Source: DAOTWC01 sp048499435
GTDB taxonomy: Bacteria > Chloroflexota > Anaerolineae > Aggregatilineales > Phototrophicaceae
Direction of reading: 5' to 3'
Assembly: GCA_048499435.1 (NCBI GenBank)
Contig: JASNZW010000002.1
Span: 558,001 to 622,000 of the forward strand
DNA: 64,000 bases
Shown here in pieces: positions 17,287-32,129 of the stretch. The notes beneath the pieces were generated by a model, which did no database searches, was not told the DNA's origin, and saw only the letters and a list, made by a program, of their open reading frames with translations. Within the stretch, counting starts at the first letter, position 1. Each line of letters opens with the position of its first letter. The translations under genes and the position numbers were made by a program.

Positions 17287-17907
17287 TCAGCGGGAGTCAG
17301 GCGCTTCGTCCTCAGGCGTCACCCAGTAGTCGCCGCCGCCGCGCGCGCGCCGCATGAAGCCGTACTCGATCAGGTCGCGCCGCATCAGGGCGTAGTCTTC
17401 GTGGACGCGCGTCAGGATAGCGTTCACTTCCTTCTCGCTGTAGCGCACACCCGGCTCGAACAGCGTCACCAGCCAGCGCAGAATCACCAGCCAGCGCTTC
17501 TCGCGGTTGGGGAACTGTGTCAGCCGTGTGCCCGCCATGTAGGTGCGCAGCACTTTTTTGTCGGCTTCAGGCACGTCCAGCGCTTCGATCCAGGTGTTAT
17601 CAACGGCCGCCGGCTGCGAGTCGGTGGGCAGGCTGCCGATCTCGGCGGCGTAACGCCGAAACTCATCCAGCCGCGCCGGGTTGGTGCGATAAAAACGCTG
17701 GCTGCCGGCCATGCGCAGCAGCAGCAGCCCCGCGCCGCGCAGCTTGCTGACGTGGTGCGACACCGTCGGCTCGGCCAGCGCCAGCAGCCCGGCCATCTCG
17801 CCGACGGTGCGCTCGCGCTCGTTCATCAGCCCGACCATCGTCAGGCGGTTGTCGTCCGCCACTGCTTTAAGCAGATGCAGCCAGTCGGCTTGCTGTGCCG
17901 TGTTCAT
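17287..17907 (-). CDS. ArsR-family winged-helix regulator with C-terminal DUF2087 domain
   Basis: A 206-residue transcription factor. The N-terminal half is an ArsR-like winged helix, with the recognition helix in EPTVSHHVSKLRGAGLL and the wing at MAGSQRFYRT. The C-terminal half matches DUF2087 (TRLTQFPNREKRWLVILRWL...YSEKEVNAIL), a domain often found behind such helix-turn-helix domains. No metal-binding cysteines are present, so a metal sensor role is unlikely. The ATG at 17907 was chosen because GGAG lies 7 bases upstream. A palindrome in the leader (17922-17939) suggests autoregulation. The upstream gene on the same strand is a DMT transporter. Confidence 0.88.
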   Translation of the reverse strand: MNTAQQADWLHLLKAVADDNRLTMVGLMNERERTVGEMAGLLALAEPTVSHHVSKLRGAGLLLLRMAGSQRFYRTNPARLDEFRRYAAEIGSLPTDSQPAAVDNTWIEALDVPEADKKVLRTYMAGTRLTQFPNREKRWLVILRWLVTLFEPGVRYSEKEVNAILTRVHEDYALMRRDLIEYGFMRRARGGGDYWVTPEDEAPDSR

Positions 17908-17921
17908 CGCCACACTCCTTT

Positions 17922-17939
17922 ATTCGATAAACATCGAAT
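17922..17939. promoter_or_regulatory. candidate operator for the ArsR/DUF2087 regulator
   Basis: A perfect 7-bp inverted repeat ATTCGAT-AAAC-ATCGAAT in the leader of the regulator gene. A further half site, ATCGAAT, lies at 17949-17955 and touches the -10 box. Placement immediately downstream of the promoter fits autorepression. Confidence 0.55.
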
Positions 17940-17943
17940 TAGA

Positions 17944-17971
17944 AGTATATCGAATTATCGCGCGGCGTCAA
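17944..17971 (-). promoter_or_regulatory. promoter of the ArsR/DUF2087 gene
   Basis: On the minus strand TTGACG (17966-17971) and TATACT (17944-17949) are separated by 16 bases. The -35 lies inside the last codons of the upstream transporter gene. Both boxes are five of six matches to the sigma70 consensus. Confidence 0.6.
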
Positions 17972-19130
17972 GGGGGGATTGTTCGTCGCCCGGTTCGGGG
18001 GCGTCGTCGAGGAAGACGCGCAGGTCCACGCTGTACTGCGCCGTCGGGCTGGCGATGGGAAACGGGTTGAGCGGGCCGCCGTCAGCCCCCATCATCTGCT
18101 GGATGGCGCGCATCTCGCGCGTGGTGATCTTCGCCATCACGTCGTTTTCCTTGTCGGCGTCGCCGCGCCCGAACGCGCGGTGGAAGGCGATGAACTGGAA
18201 CTGCTGCGCCGAGATGTTCTGCACTAGCAGCGCGCCGGGGTTAAAGTGCGCCGCTGTGAGGTCGCGCGCACGCACCAGCAGCAGGCTGGCGGCCAGCAGG
18301 CCGACGCCCACCACCTGCGCGCTGGTCAGGCGCTCGCCCAGCACCAGGAACGCCAGCACCAGCGACACGCCGATTTCGGCGATCGCCAGGATGGCGGTCT
18401 GCATGCTGCCCAGCACCTTGATGCCGCTGTACATCGCCAGCCGCGCCAGCGCCGTCGTTATCCCCAGCAGCAGGATCGGCGTCAGCGCCGGGCCAACCGC
18501 CGCCGCCAGCCCTGGCGCGCCAACCGCCAGCCACACCATCAGCACCAGCACCGCCGTCGTGCTGAGCGAATAGAGCGTCATGGTGGGCGCGGGCATCTCG
18601 TGCAGCACGTACTGGCTGAGGATCACCGTCCCGGCGAACATAATGGCGCTGCCCAGCATCAGGCCGACGCCCAGCCAGTCTACCGCCTCGCTGCCGAAGC
18701 CGGTGAGCAGCGTCAGCGCCGCCAGCGCCAGCCCGATGCGCGCCAGCGTCCGCCGGTCCAGGCGCTGGCCGCCGATGTGCGCCAGCAGCACGGCGAACAC
18801 CAGGTACATGCCGTTGAGAAGCTGGGCCAGCGAGGCGGCCAGCAGCTCCAGCCCGCCGTAATAAAACAGCGAGCCGATGCCGTTGACCGCGCCGACGACG
18901 ACGCAGCCCAGCAGGCCCGCCGGGTAAATGTAGATGAACCGCCGGAACAGCACCAGATAGACGGCCCACAGCAGCAGCACCGCCGCCACCGTGCGCACCG
19001 CCGCCACACCGAACGGGTCCGCCCCGGCGGTGATCGCCAGCTTGCCGAAGATCGGCGACAGCCCTAAGAGCAGCGGCGTAAGAAAGGCCGCCAGCACACC
19101 GCGCATCTGCGCCTGGTCATGGGCGCGCAC
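17955..19130 (-). CDS. EamA/DMT-superfamily transporter with cytoplasmic tail
   Basis: A ten-helix drug/metabolite exporter of the EamA type, as judged by about ten hydrophobic segments in two halves over residues 10-295. The second half contains the family-like segment AILAIAEIGVSLVLAFLVLGERLT. The substrate is unknown. A hydrophilic tail of about 95 residues (from about 297) follows the last helix and is not part of the family; I do not recognise it. The start is a GTG at 19130 with GAGG about 6 bases upstream. The gene precedes the ArsR/DUF2087 regulator, and that regulator's promoter overlaps its stop codon. Confidence 0.88.
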   Translation of the reverse strand: MRAHDQAQMRGVLAAFLTPLLLGLSPIFGKLAITAGADPFGVAAVRTVAAVLLLWAVYLVLFRRFIYIYPAGLLGCVVVGAVNGIGSLFYYGGLELLAASLAQLLNGMYLVFAVLLAHIGGQRLDRRTLARIGLALAALTLLTGFGSEAVDWLGVGLMLGSAIMFAGTVILSQYVLHEMPAPTMTLYSLSTTAVLVLMVWLAVGAPGLAAAVGPALTPILLLGITTALARLAMYSGIKVLGSMQTAILAIAEIGVSLVLAFLVLGERLTSAQVVGVGLLAASLLLVRARDLTAAHFNPGALLVQNISAQQFQFIAFHRAFGRGDADKENDVMAKITTREMRAIQQMMGADGGPLNPFPIASPTAQYSVDLRVFLDDAPEPGDEQSPLDAAR

Positions 19131-19183
19131 AGTTCACCTCGCAGCGGTAGCGCACACGCGCGCTGGCCACAGAAATACCTCGC

Positions 19184-20854
19184 TCAGCTCAGGTCGTTGA
19201 CGAGGCTGGCGACAAAGTCCTCGTCAATGAACGAGCCTTTTTGCAGCAGCAGATTGATCTGCCCGCCCAGGCGCGCGCGCTCTTTGGCCGTCAGCTCTTT
19301 GGCCGTCACCACGATGATCGGGATGCGGCTCATGTCCGGGTCGGCCTTCATGGCGTCAATGAGCGTGAAGCCGTCCACGCCGGGCATCATCAGGTCGGTA
19401 ATCACCAGGTCCGGGCGCGCCTGGCGGATGAGCGCGAAGCCTTCCTCGCCGTCGGCGGCCACCCGCACATCGTAGCTGCCGCGCGCCCGCAGGATGCGGC
19501 TGATGAGGCGCGCGGCGTCGGCGTTGTCCTCCACCAGCACGATGCGCCGCACCAGCGCGTCCATCTGCTCCAGCGCCGAGAGCAGCCCTTCCTCCGGCAG
19601 CACCGGCGCGGGCGAGCGCACCGACAGGTCAATCGAACGCTGCCACTGTTCATCGAGAATCTGCGTCTCGACCGGCATCGTGTGGCCAGAGCCGTTGATC
19701 ACCACCACGTCGTCGGGCTTGACGATGCCTTTCTGCACCATCTTGAACAGCCCGGCGAACGTCACGCCCACCGCCGGCTCGACCGACATACCGTCGTTGC
19801 GCGCCAGGATGCGAATGGCGCTGAAGGCTTCCTGATCGTTGGCGCTGACGAAATGCCCGCCGTAGTCGCGCACGTAATCGTACAGCAGCTCATAGGCGCG
19901 GCCCGGATTGCCAGTCGCCAGCGTAGCGATGATTGTCTCCGGGTGTTCGATAGGCGTGGCGATGCGCTGGCCGCGCGCCCACGCCTCGACCATCGGCGCG
20001 CAGCCGGTGGACTGCACCAGGCCGAGCTTCGGCATCGCGTCAACGATGCCGAAGTCCAGCATCTCGCGGAAGCCCTTGCCCACGCCGATCGGCCCCATGC
20101 CGCCGCTGACGCCCTGGAAGAACCAGTCCGGGGCGCGCCAGCGCCGGCCGCCCTCCAGCTCATGGCCGAGCTGCTCAGCGATCTCATAGGCCATCGTTTT
20201 CATGGCTTCGATGGCCGCCACGCTCTTGATGCCCCGGTCCAGAAAGACGCCTTTGGTGCGGGCGAAGCGCGCTGCCAGCTCTTTCGTCTGGTCATACGTG
20301 CCGGTGATCTTCATCACCTCAGCGCCGTACAGCGCCGCCTCGCGCATCTTGTCAGCCGGGGCCAGGCTGGGGAAGAAGGCCCACAGCTTGATGCCGGCGC
20401 GGGCGCAGTAGGCCGCGTAGGCGATGGCGACGTTGCCGGTGCTGGCGACGACCAGCTCGTCCACGCCCATCTCGCGCAGGGCGGAGATGGCGACGGTGGC
20501 CTGCCGGTCCTTAAAGCTGCCGGTCGGCATCTGCCGTTCGTCTTTGATGTACAGGTTTTTCAGGCCCAGGCTGGCCGCCAGCGCTTTTGACTTCACCAAC
20601 GGCGTGCCGCCCTCGCCGAGCGTGACGATGTTGTTTGTGTCGTAGATCGGCAGCACCTCGTGGTAGCGCCACAGGCGCGCGGGCCGCGCGCTGAGCGCCT
20701 GCATCCAGGCGGCGGGGTCAAGGCCGCTGAGGTCGTAGCGCGCTTCCAGGATGTTCTCGCCGCAGCGCGGGCAGCCAGACACGTTTTTGTTCAGCGGCAC
20801 GCGCGTGTGGCAGTTGATGCATTCCAGTTCGATGTGTTTGGCCGTGCTGGTCAA
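19184..20854 (-). CDS. thrC: threonine synthase fused to a response-regulator receiver domain
   Basis: Residues 1-410 form a threonine synthase: zinc ribbon C12/C15 and C28/C31, PLP lysine K115 in PTGSFKDR, and the STGNVA phosphate loop. A short linker (411-435) leads into a complete CheY-like receiver (436-556). The receiver has acidic pocket E442/D443, phospho-acceptor D487 (LVITDLMMPG), T517 and K539. The enzyme makes threonine from O-phosphohomoserine; the receiver implies control by phosphorylation (inference). The start is TTG with GAGGG just upstream. The frame is unbroken over the junction. It lies directly downstream of the giant hybrid kinase on the same strand, and its receiver resembles that kinase's last receiver. 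Confidence 0.92.
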   Translation of the reverse strand: MTSTAKHIELECINCHTRVPLNKNVSGCPRCGENILEARYDLSGLDPAAWMQALSARPARLWRYHEVLPIYDTNNIVTLGEGGTPLVKSKALAASLGLKNLYIKDERQMPTGSFKDRQATVAISALREMGVDELVVASTGNVAIAYAAYCARAGIKLWAFFPSLAPADKMREAALYGAEVMKITGTYDQTKELAARFARTKGVFLDRGIKSVAAIEAMKTMAYEIAEQLGHELEGGRRWRAPDWFFQGVSGGMGPIGVGKGFREMLDFGIVDAMPKLGLVQSTGCAPMVEAWARGQRIATPIEHPETIIATLATGNPGRAYELLYDYVRDYGGHFVSANDQEAFSAIRILARNDGMSVEPAVGVTFAGLFKMVQKGIVKPDDVVVINGSGHTMPVETQILDEQWQRSIDLSVRSPAPVLPEEGLLSALEQMDALVRRIVLVEDNADAARLISRILRARGSYDVRVAADGEEGFALIRQARPDLVITDLMMPGVDGFTLIDAMKADPDMSRIPIIVVTAKELTAKERARLGGQINLLLQKGSFIDEDFVASLVNDLS

Positions 20855-20890
20855 AGCGCCCTCACGATTGTCGAATTGCGATTCACTTTG

Positions 20891-20896
20891 AGTATA
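20891..20896 (-). promoter_or_regulatory. -10 element upstream of the threonine synthase-receiver gene
   Basis: TATACT on the minus strand, about 37 bases before the TTG start, inside the gap after the kinase gene. No good -35 is visible at 16-18 bases. It hints that the fusion gene may be transcribed separately as well as by read-through. Confidence 0.3.
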
Positions 20897-20898
20897 TA

Positions 20899-20979
20899 CA
20901 CCTTACCCGAAAACTCTCTCCACAGGAAAGGGGGCTTGCGCCCCCGGTTCAGATGGAGAGAGGATCAGTAAGGGTGAAG
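20899..20979. repeat. nested palindromic element between the kinase and thrC-receiver genes
   Basis: Three nested inverted pairs are visible: CTCTCTCCA (20914-20922) with TGGAGAGAG (20954-20962), a central GGGGGCTTGCGCCCCC hairpin (20930-20945), and imperfect outer arms (CCTTACCC with AGTAAGGGTG). The layout resembles the repeats at 16929-17254 (outer arms plus CTCTCC...GGAGAG hairpins). On the minus strand it could also act as a terminator or attenuator after the kinase operon. Confidence 0.6.
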
Positions 20980-20986
20980 TTTAAAG

Positions 20987-28150
<7,164 letters not shown>

Positions 28151-28152
28151 GC

Positions 28153-30459
28153 TCAACTGGCCTCCGAATGTCCATTGGTGCTGCCATTGGCGCTGCCGTT
28201 AGCGCCGCCGCCGCTGTCGGCGCTGCCGGCGGGCAGGGCGTCGGCGGGGGCGTGCAGGCGAACGCTCACCTGCGGTACGCGCAGCGCCTGGCCGACCTCG
28301 CGCACGGCGGTGCGCAGGATGCGGTCAAGATCGGTCTGGCCGGTGAGGCGCGTGCCGATCTCATTCACCAGGCGCTCGCGCTCAGCGGCGCGCTGGCTCT
28401 GTGTGAACAGGCGGGCGTTCTCAAGGCTGATGGCGAGGCGGTCGGTCAGCTCCTGCGCCAGCAGCACCTTGTTGTGGTCGAAACCGGCTTCGGCCACCTC
28501 CCAGGCGACCGCGCCCAGCGTTTCGCCGCGCAGACGGATGGGCACGGCGAAGCCGATGGTGTGGTGCGCGGTCGGCGCGCCGACTACCGCCGCGCCGCGC
28601 GCGGCGGCGGCCTGGCGCAGGTTCTCCAGGTCCGCCGGGCTGGACGCCTGGCCGGCGGCGCTCTCCAGGCTGGCCTGGCGCTGGTCATAGAGATACTGGC
28701 GCCAGGTGTGCTGAGTGAGCGCGCGCTGGCGGCGTTCGTCGTCGCTGGCCTGGCGCTGCGTCTGCTGGAACAGGCGCGCGTTTTCAATGGCGATGGCGAT
28801 CTGGTCGGCCATGATCTCCAGCACGCGAATCTGGTCAGCGGTGAACGTGTCGCGCTGGTAGCTTTGCACGTCCAGCGCGCCGATAACGCGGTCGCCCACG
28901 CGCAGCGGGACGGCCAGCTCAGCGCGCGTGTCGGGCAGGAACTCGTTGCGGCGGTGGATGTCGCTGGCGCTGCTGTCGCGGGCGACCACCACCTGCCCCA
29001 GGCTCGTCACCTGGCCGATCACGCTGCGGCTGCCCACCTCCAGGCGGTGGCCGCGCGCCAGCAGCGCTGCGCCCGCTGCGCCGGTGCTGGCGCGCAGCAC
29101 GGCGAACCGCTGTTCGTCGTCCAGCAGGAAAATCTGGGCGTGATAGATGTTGGTGAAGCGGTCCGTCAGCAGGCTGACCACGCGGTCAATCAGGTGCTGT
29201 AAGTCGCGCTGGGTGGCGGCGAAGTGGCTGATGTCCTGCGTGGCGCTGATGTCGCGCTCGCGCTCAGAGACGCTGAGCGTCAGCCCCTGCACCAGCTCCG
29301 CGATTTCCTGGCGCATATCAGCGAAGGCACGCGCCAGGTCGCCGATTTCGTCGGCGCGGTTGGTCGCGGGGATTTCGCCGCTGAAGCTGCCGCGCCCGGT
29401 GGCCTGGATGGCCTGCGTCAGGCGCTGCAGCGGCGGCGTCAGGGCCTGGTTAAACAACAGCACCAGCGCGGCCGCCAGCAGCGTCAGGCCCAGCAGCAGC
29501 GGAAAGCCGCGCGTCAGCAGGTAGTCGAGCATCTGGTTGGCGACGGTGTTAACGGCGCGCTCGCTGATAATAATCAGCGGCGTGTTTTCGATCAGCGCCG
29601 CGAAGCGCACCATTTCGTCCGGCAGGTTCGGGTTGAGGCGGTCAATCTGCGGCGTGCCGCCGAGCGCCGCCCGCACCAGATCAGAGCCGACCACGTCGCC
29701 GGCGGTGCCGGCGCTGGCCGCGCCGTCTTTGATCAGCACGCCGCTGCGCGAAACCAGGTAGCTGCTGGGCTGTTCGGGCGAGGTGGCCGCTGGCAGCTTG
29801 TCGTACACGGTAAACACCGGGTTTAACTGCGCGACCAGGTAAGCGACCGGAAGCTGCTGGCGGGGCATGCTCTGAAAGCGGTACAGCACCGTGACGATCT
29901 CGATCACCGGCTGGCCGTTGACGGCGGTTACGGCGGTGGCCTGCGTCTGGCCGCGCGTGTAGGCCAGCGCGCCCGCGCGGTAGGCGGCGCTCTGGGTCAG
30001 GTTCTCGCCCAGCGTCACCTCGATGGCGCGCCCAGGCACCGCCCGCACCAGAAGCTGTCCGCTGGCGTCAAGCAGGTCGAGCTGGGTGAACATATTGGTT
30101 GTGCGGTTAAGCAGATTGTCCTGCATGCTGCCGACCATGCGCGCCTGGTCCAGCGGGTCGGCGGCGTCGTCGCCGTCAATGGAAACAGCCGTCAGCTCCT
30201 GCAACAGCGTGCGAAAGCCGGTGGTCTGGGTGAAGTCAGCCAGATTGTTGCTGGCCAGCGCGAAGGCCCCGGCCAGCGCCTGGGCCTGCTGCGTGCCGAC
30301 CTGGCTGACGGCGGACTCAGCGTTGGCCTGGTCAATTTCCCGGACGCCGCGCACCACCAGCGTGAGCACCAGCACCGCCGGCAGCAGCACCGCGACGATA
30401 AAGCCGGCCAGCAGTTTGGCCCAGATGGGCCAGGATAGAATACCCCAACGGCGTTTCAC
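28153..30459 (-). CDS. membrane Cache-HAMP-GAF protein without transmitter
   Basis: 768 residues. TM1 (about 12-37), a large extracytoplasmic region of Cache type, TM2 (about 319-340), then a HAMP domain (LTPPLQRLTQAIQATGRG...). A GAF domain with the operon-wide signature EVGSRSVIGQVTSLGQVVVARD and IGALDVQS follows. Next come a coiled segment, a partial GAF (VPIRLRGETLGAVAWEV...LAISLENARLF) and the shared C-terminal half-GAF ending SVRLH. There is no H-box, ATPase or receiver, so it cannot signal alone as a kinase. A Gly/Ser/Asn-rich tail ends the protein. Its ATG overlaps the previous stop (ATGA). Confidence 0.9.
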   Translation of the reverse strand: MKRRWGILSWPIWAKLLAGFIVAVLLPAVLVLTLVVRGVREIDQANAESAVSQVGTQQAQALAGAFALASNNLADFTQTTGFRTLLQELTAVSIDGDDAADPLDQARMVGSMQDNLLNRTTNMFTQLDLLDASGQLLVRAVPGRAIEVTLGENLTQSAAYRAGALAYTRGQTQATAVTAVNGQPVIEIVTVLYRFQSMPRQQLPVAYLVAQLNPVFTVYDKLPAATSPEQPSSYLVSRSGVLIKDGAASAGTAGDVVGSDLVRAALGGTPQIDRLNPNLPDEMVRFAALIENTPLIIISERAVNTVANQMLDYLLTRGFPLLLGLTLLAAALVLLFNQALTPPLQRLTQAIQATGRGSFSGEIPATNRADEIGDLARAFADMRQEIAELVQGLTLSVSERERDISATQDISHFAATQRDLQHLIDRVVSLLTDRFTNIYHAQIFLLDDEQRFAVLRASTGAAGAALLARGHRLEVGSRSVIGQVTSLGQVVVARDSSASDIHRRNEFLPDTRAELAVPLRVGDRVIGALDVQSYQRDTFTADQIRVLEIMADQIAIAIENARLFQQTQRQASDDERRQRALTQHTWRQYLYDQRQASLESAAGQASSPADLENLRQAAAARGAAVVGAPTAHHTIGFAVPIRLRGETLGAVAWEVAEAGFDHNKVLLAQELTDRLAISLENARLFTQSQRAAERERLVNEIGTRLTGQTDLDRILRTAVREVGQALRVPQVSVRLHAPADALPAGSADSGGGANGSANGSTNGHSEAS

Positions 30460-32129
30460 CGGGCCGCCTCCTTGTCCTGAGCCGCGACGGCCGCCGGCTC
30501 CAGGTAAATATGCGTGTAGACCGCGCCCAGGGCTTCGTTAAAGCGCTCGGCGGCCAACTGCAAAACGGCGCTCACATCCTGCTGGCTGATCAGCAGGCTG
30601 CTGATGTCGCCGGCGCGGCGCTCGCGCGTGGCCTGCGCTTGGCTTTGTTCGATCAGCCGGGCGTTTTCCAGCGCCAGGGCGAGGCGTTCAGCGACCGCGC
30701 GCACCGTGTCCATCTGGCGGTCAGACGCCTGGCGGCCCGGCGGCAGCGTGAAGGACATCGCGCCCAGCACCTCGTCGCGCAGGCGGATCGGCACGTTGAC
30801 CACCTGGATATTGCCCTGCGTGAGCACCACCGGCTCGCCGCGCGCCAGGGCCGGGCGCAGCGTGTCGGGCAGGTCAGCGGCGGGGGTAATTGCCATGTTC
30901 TCGCGCCGCAGGTCGAAGCCGAACGCGCCCTGGCCGCGCCCCTGAACGTAGGCGCTCCAGTCACCGCCGAGCTGCTGAGCGCGCAGGCTCTCCACCTGGG
31001 CGCGCAGGCCGCTGGCGACGCTCTCCTGTTCGGCCATCGAGCGCTGCAGCAGCTCGATCTCGCGCACGCGGTCCAGCGCCGCCGCCGTCATCCGCGCCGC
31101 GACTTCCAGCAGCTTCAGGTCCAGGCCCTCGAACAGCGGCACGTCGGCTTCGCTGCTCTGGATGTCCAGCGCGCCCAGCGCGCGCTCCCCCAGCAGCAGC
31201 GGCACAGCCGCGCCAAAGCGGGCTGAAGGCAGCAGATGGCTGCGCCGCGCCAGCGGCTCGCTGAGGGTGACAATGACCGACGCGCGCGCGGCCAGCGCCT
31301 GGCCGATGGCGTTTTCCTGGTCGCCCTCGAAGCGCGCCGGCGTGACAGTGTGGCGCGTGCCCATGCCGGTGCGGGCGTGGCGCTGAAGCTGCCCCTGGCG
31401 GTCGAACAGGTAGGTGTGGCAGGTGGTGTAGAGCAGCTTGTCGGTGATCATATCGGCGGTGGCCACCAGCACCGCGTTCTCGTCGTCGGCGGCGCTGAGG
31501 CGGTCGCTCAATTCGTTCAGCAGTTCGGCGCGCGCGCTGGCCCGCAGCGCGCTGCTGATTACGGCGCGCTCGCTGCCTTTGAACACGCCGATCAGCGCGC
31601 TGACCAGCCACACGCTGCCCAGCACGGCTGCCAGGGCGTTCAGCGCCGCCGGGTCAGGCGTCAGCTCGCGCGGCAGGTAGAAACCCACCGCGCCGATCAC
31701 GATGCCGAGCGACACCAGCGTCGCAACCAGCGCCAGCTCGCGCCGGGAACGCAGAACGCCGGCGGCCACCACCGGCAGCAGCGCCAGCGTGTACGGCGCG
31801 GCCTGGCCCGGCTGAGCGGCCGCGACCGGGCCGATCGTGGCCAGCAGCAGCCCCAGCACAGCCAGCCGCTGCCCCCAAACCAGCGAGTGGCTGAGGATCA
31901 GCCGGTGCACGGTGTACACCAGCGCTGGCACCAGCACCGTTACGAGCAGCAGCGTGAGCCGGGTGTCAGGCTCAACGGCGAAGCGCGGCCACACGAAGAA
32001 CACCATCAGCAGCAGCCAGCCGCTGCCGACCAGCAGGTTGATCCGCAGCAGCGTCAGCGCGTTAATCTGGTCGAGCGGGCTGGGGTAAATGCTTTGAATG
32101 CGGGCGGACCAGCGCCGGATCATGTTCAT
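30456..32129 (-). CDS. multi-TM GAF sensor protein without transmitter
   Basis: 557 residues. The N-terminal 180 residues hold about six hydrophobic helices (e.g. LLVGSGWLLLMVFFVWPRF). A GAF domain follows, with a reduced form of the operon signature (FEGDQENAIGQALAARASVIV, ALGALDIQS). Then come a coiled-coil, a second partial GAF (VPIRLRDEVLGAMSFTL...RLALALENARLIEQ) and the shared C-terminal module (AGDISSLLISQQDVSAVLQL) ending near HIYLEP. There is no kinase, receiver or cyclase domain. It overlaps both neighbours by 4 bases (ATGA). It is a paralogue of the two genes upstream. Confidence 0.88.
   Translation of the reverse strand: MNMIRRWSARIQSIYPSPLDQINALTLLRINLLVGSGWLLLMVFFVWPRFAVEPDTRLTLLLVTVLVPALVYTVHRLILSHSLVWGQRLAVLGLLLATIGPVAAAQPGQAAPYTLALLPVVAAGVLRSRRELALVATLVSLGIVIGAVGFYLPRELTPDPAALNALAAVLGSVWLVSALIGVFKGSERAVISSALRASARAELLNELSDRLSAADDENAVLVATADMITDKLLYTTCHTYLFDRQGQLQRHARTGMGTRHTVTPARFEGDQENAIGQALAARASVIVTLSEPLARRSHLLPSARFGAAVPLLLGERALGALDIQSSEADVPLFEGLDLKLLEVAARMTAAALDRVREIELLQRSMAEQESVASGLRAQVESLRAQQLGGDWSAYVQGRGQGAFGFDLRRENMAITPAADLPDTLRPALARGEPVVLTQGNIQVVNVPIRLRDEVLGAMSFTLPPGRQASDRQMDTVRAVAERLALALENARLIEQSQAQATRERRAGDISSLLISQQDVSAVLQLAAERFNEALGAVYTHIYLEPAAVAAQDKEAAR

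Noticed and set aside
17287..17907. Metal-sensing role for the ArsR-type regulator
   Set aside because: The protein has no cysteines or His cluster of the known ArsR metal sites, and the C-terminal DUF2087 points to a different class.
19184..20854. Threonine synthase and receiver as separate overlapping genes
   Set aside because: There is no stop, no SD and no start codon in good context at the junction, and the frame is continuous.
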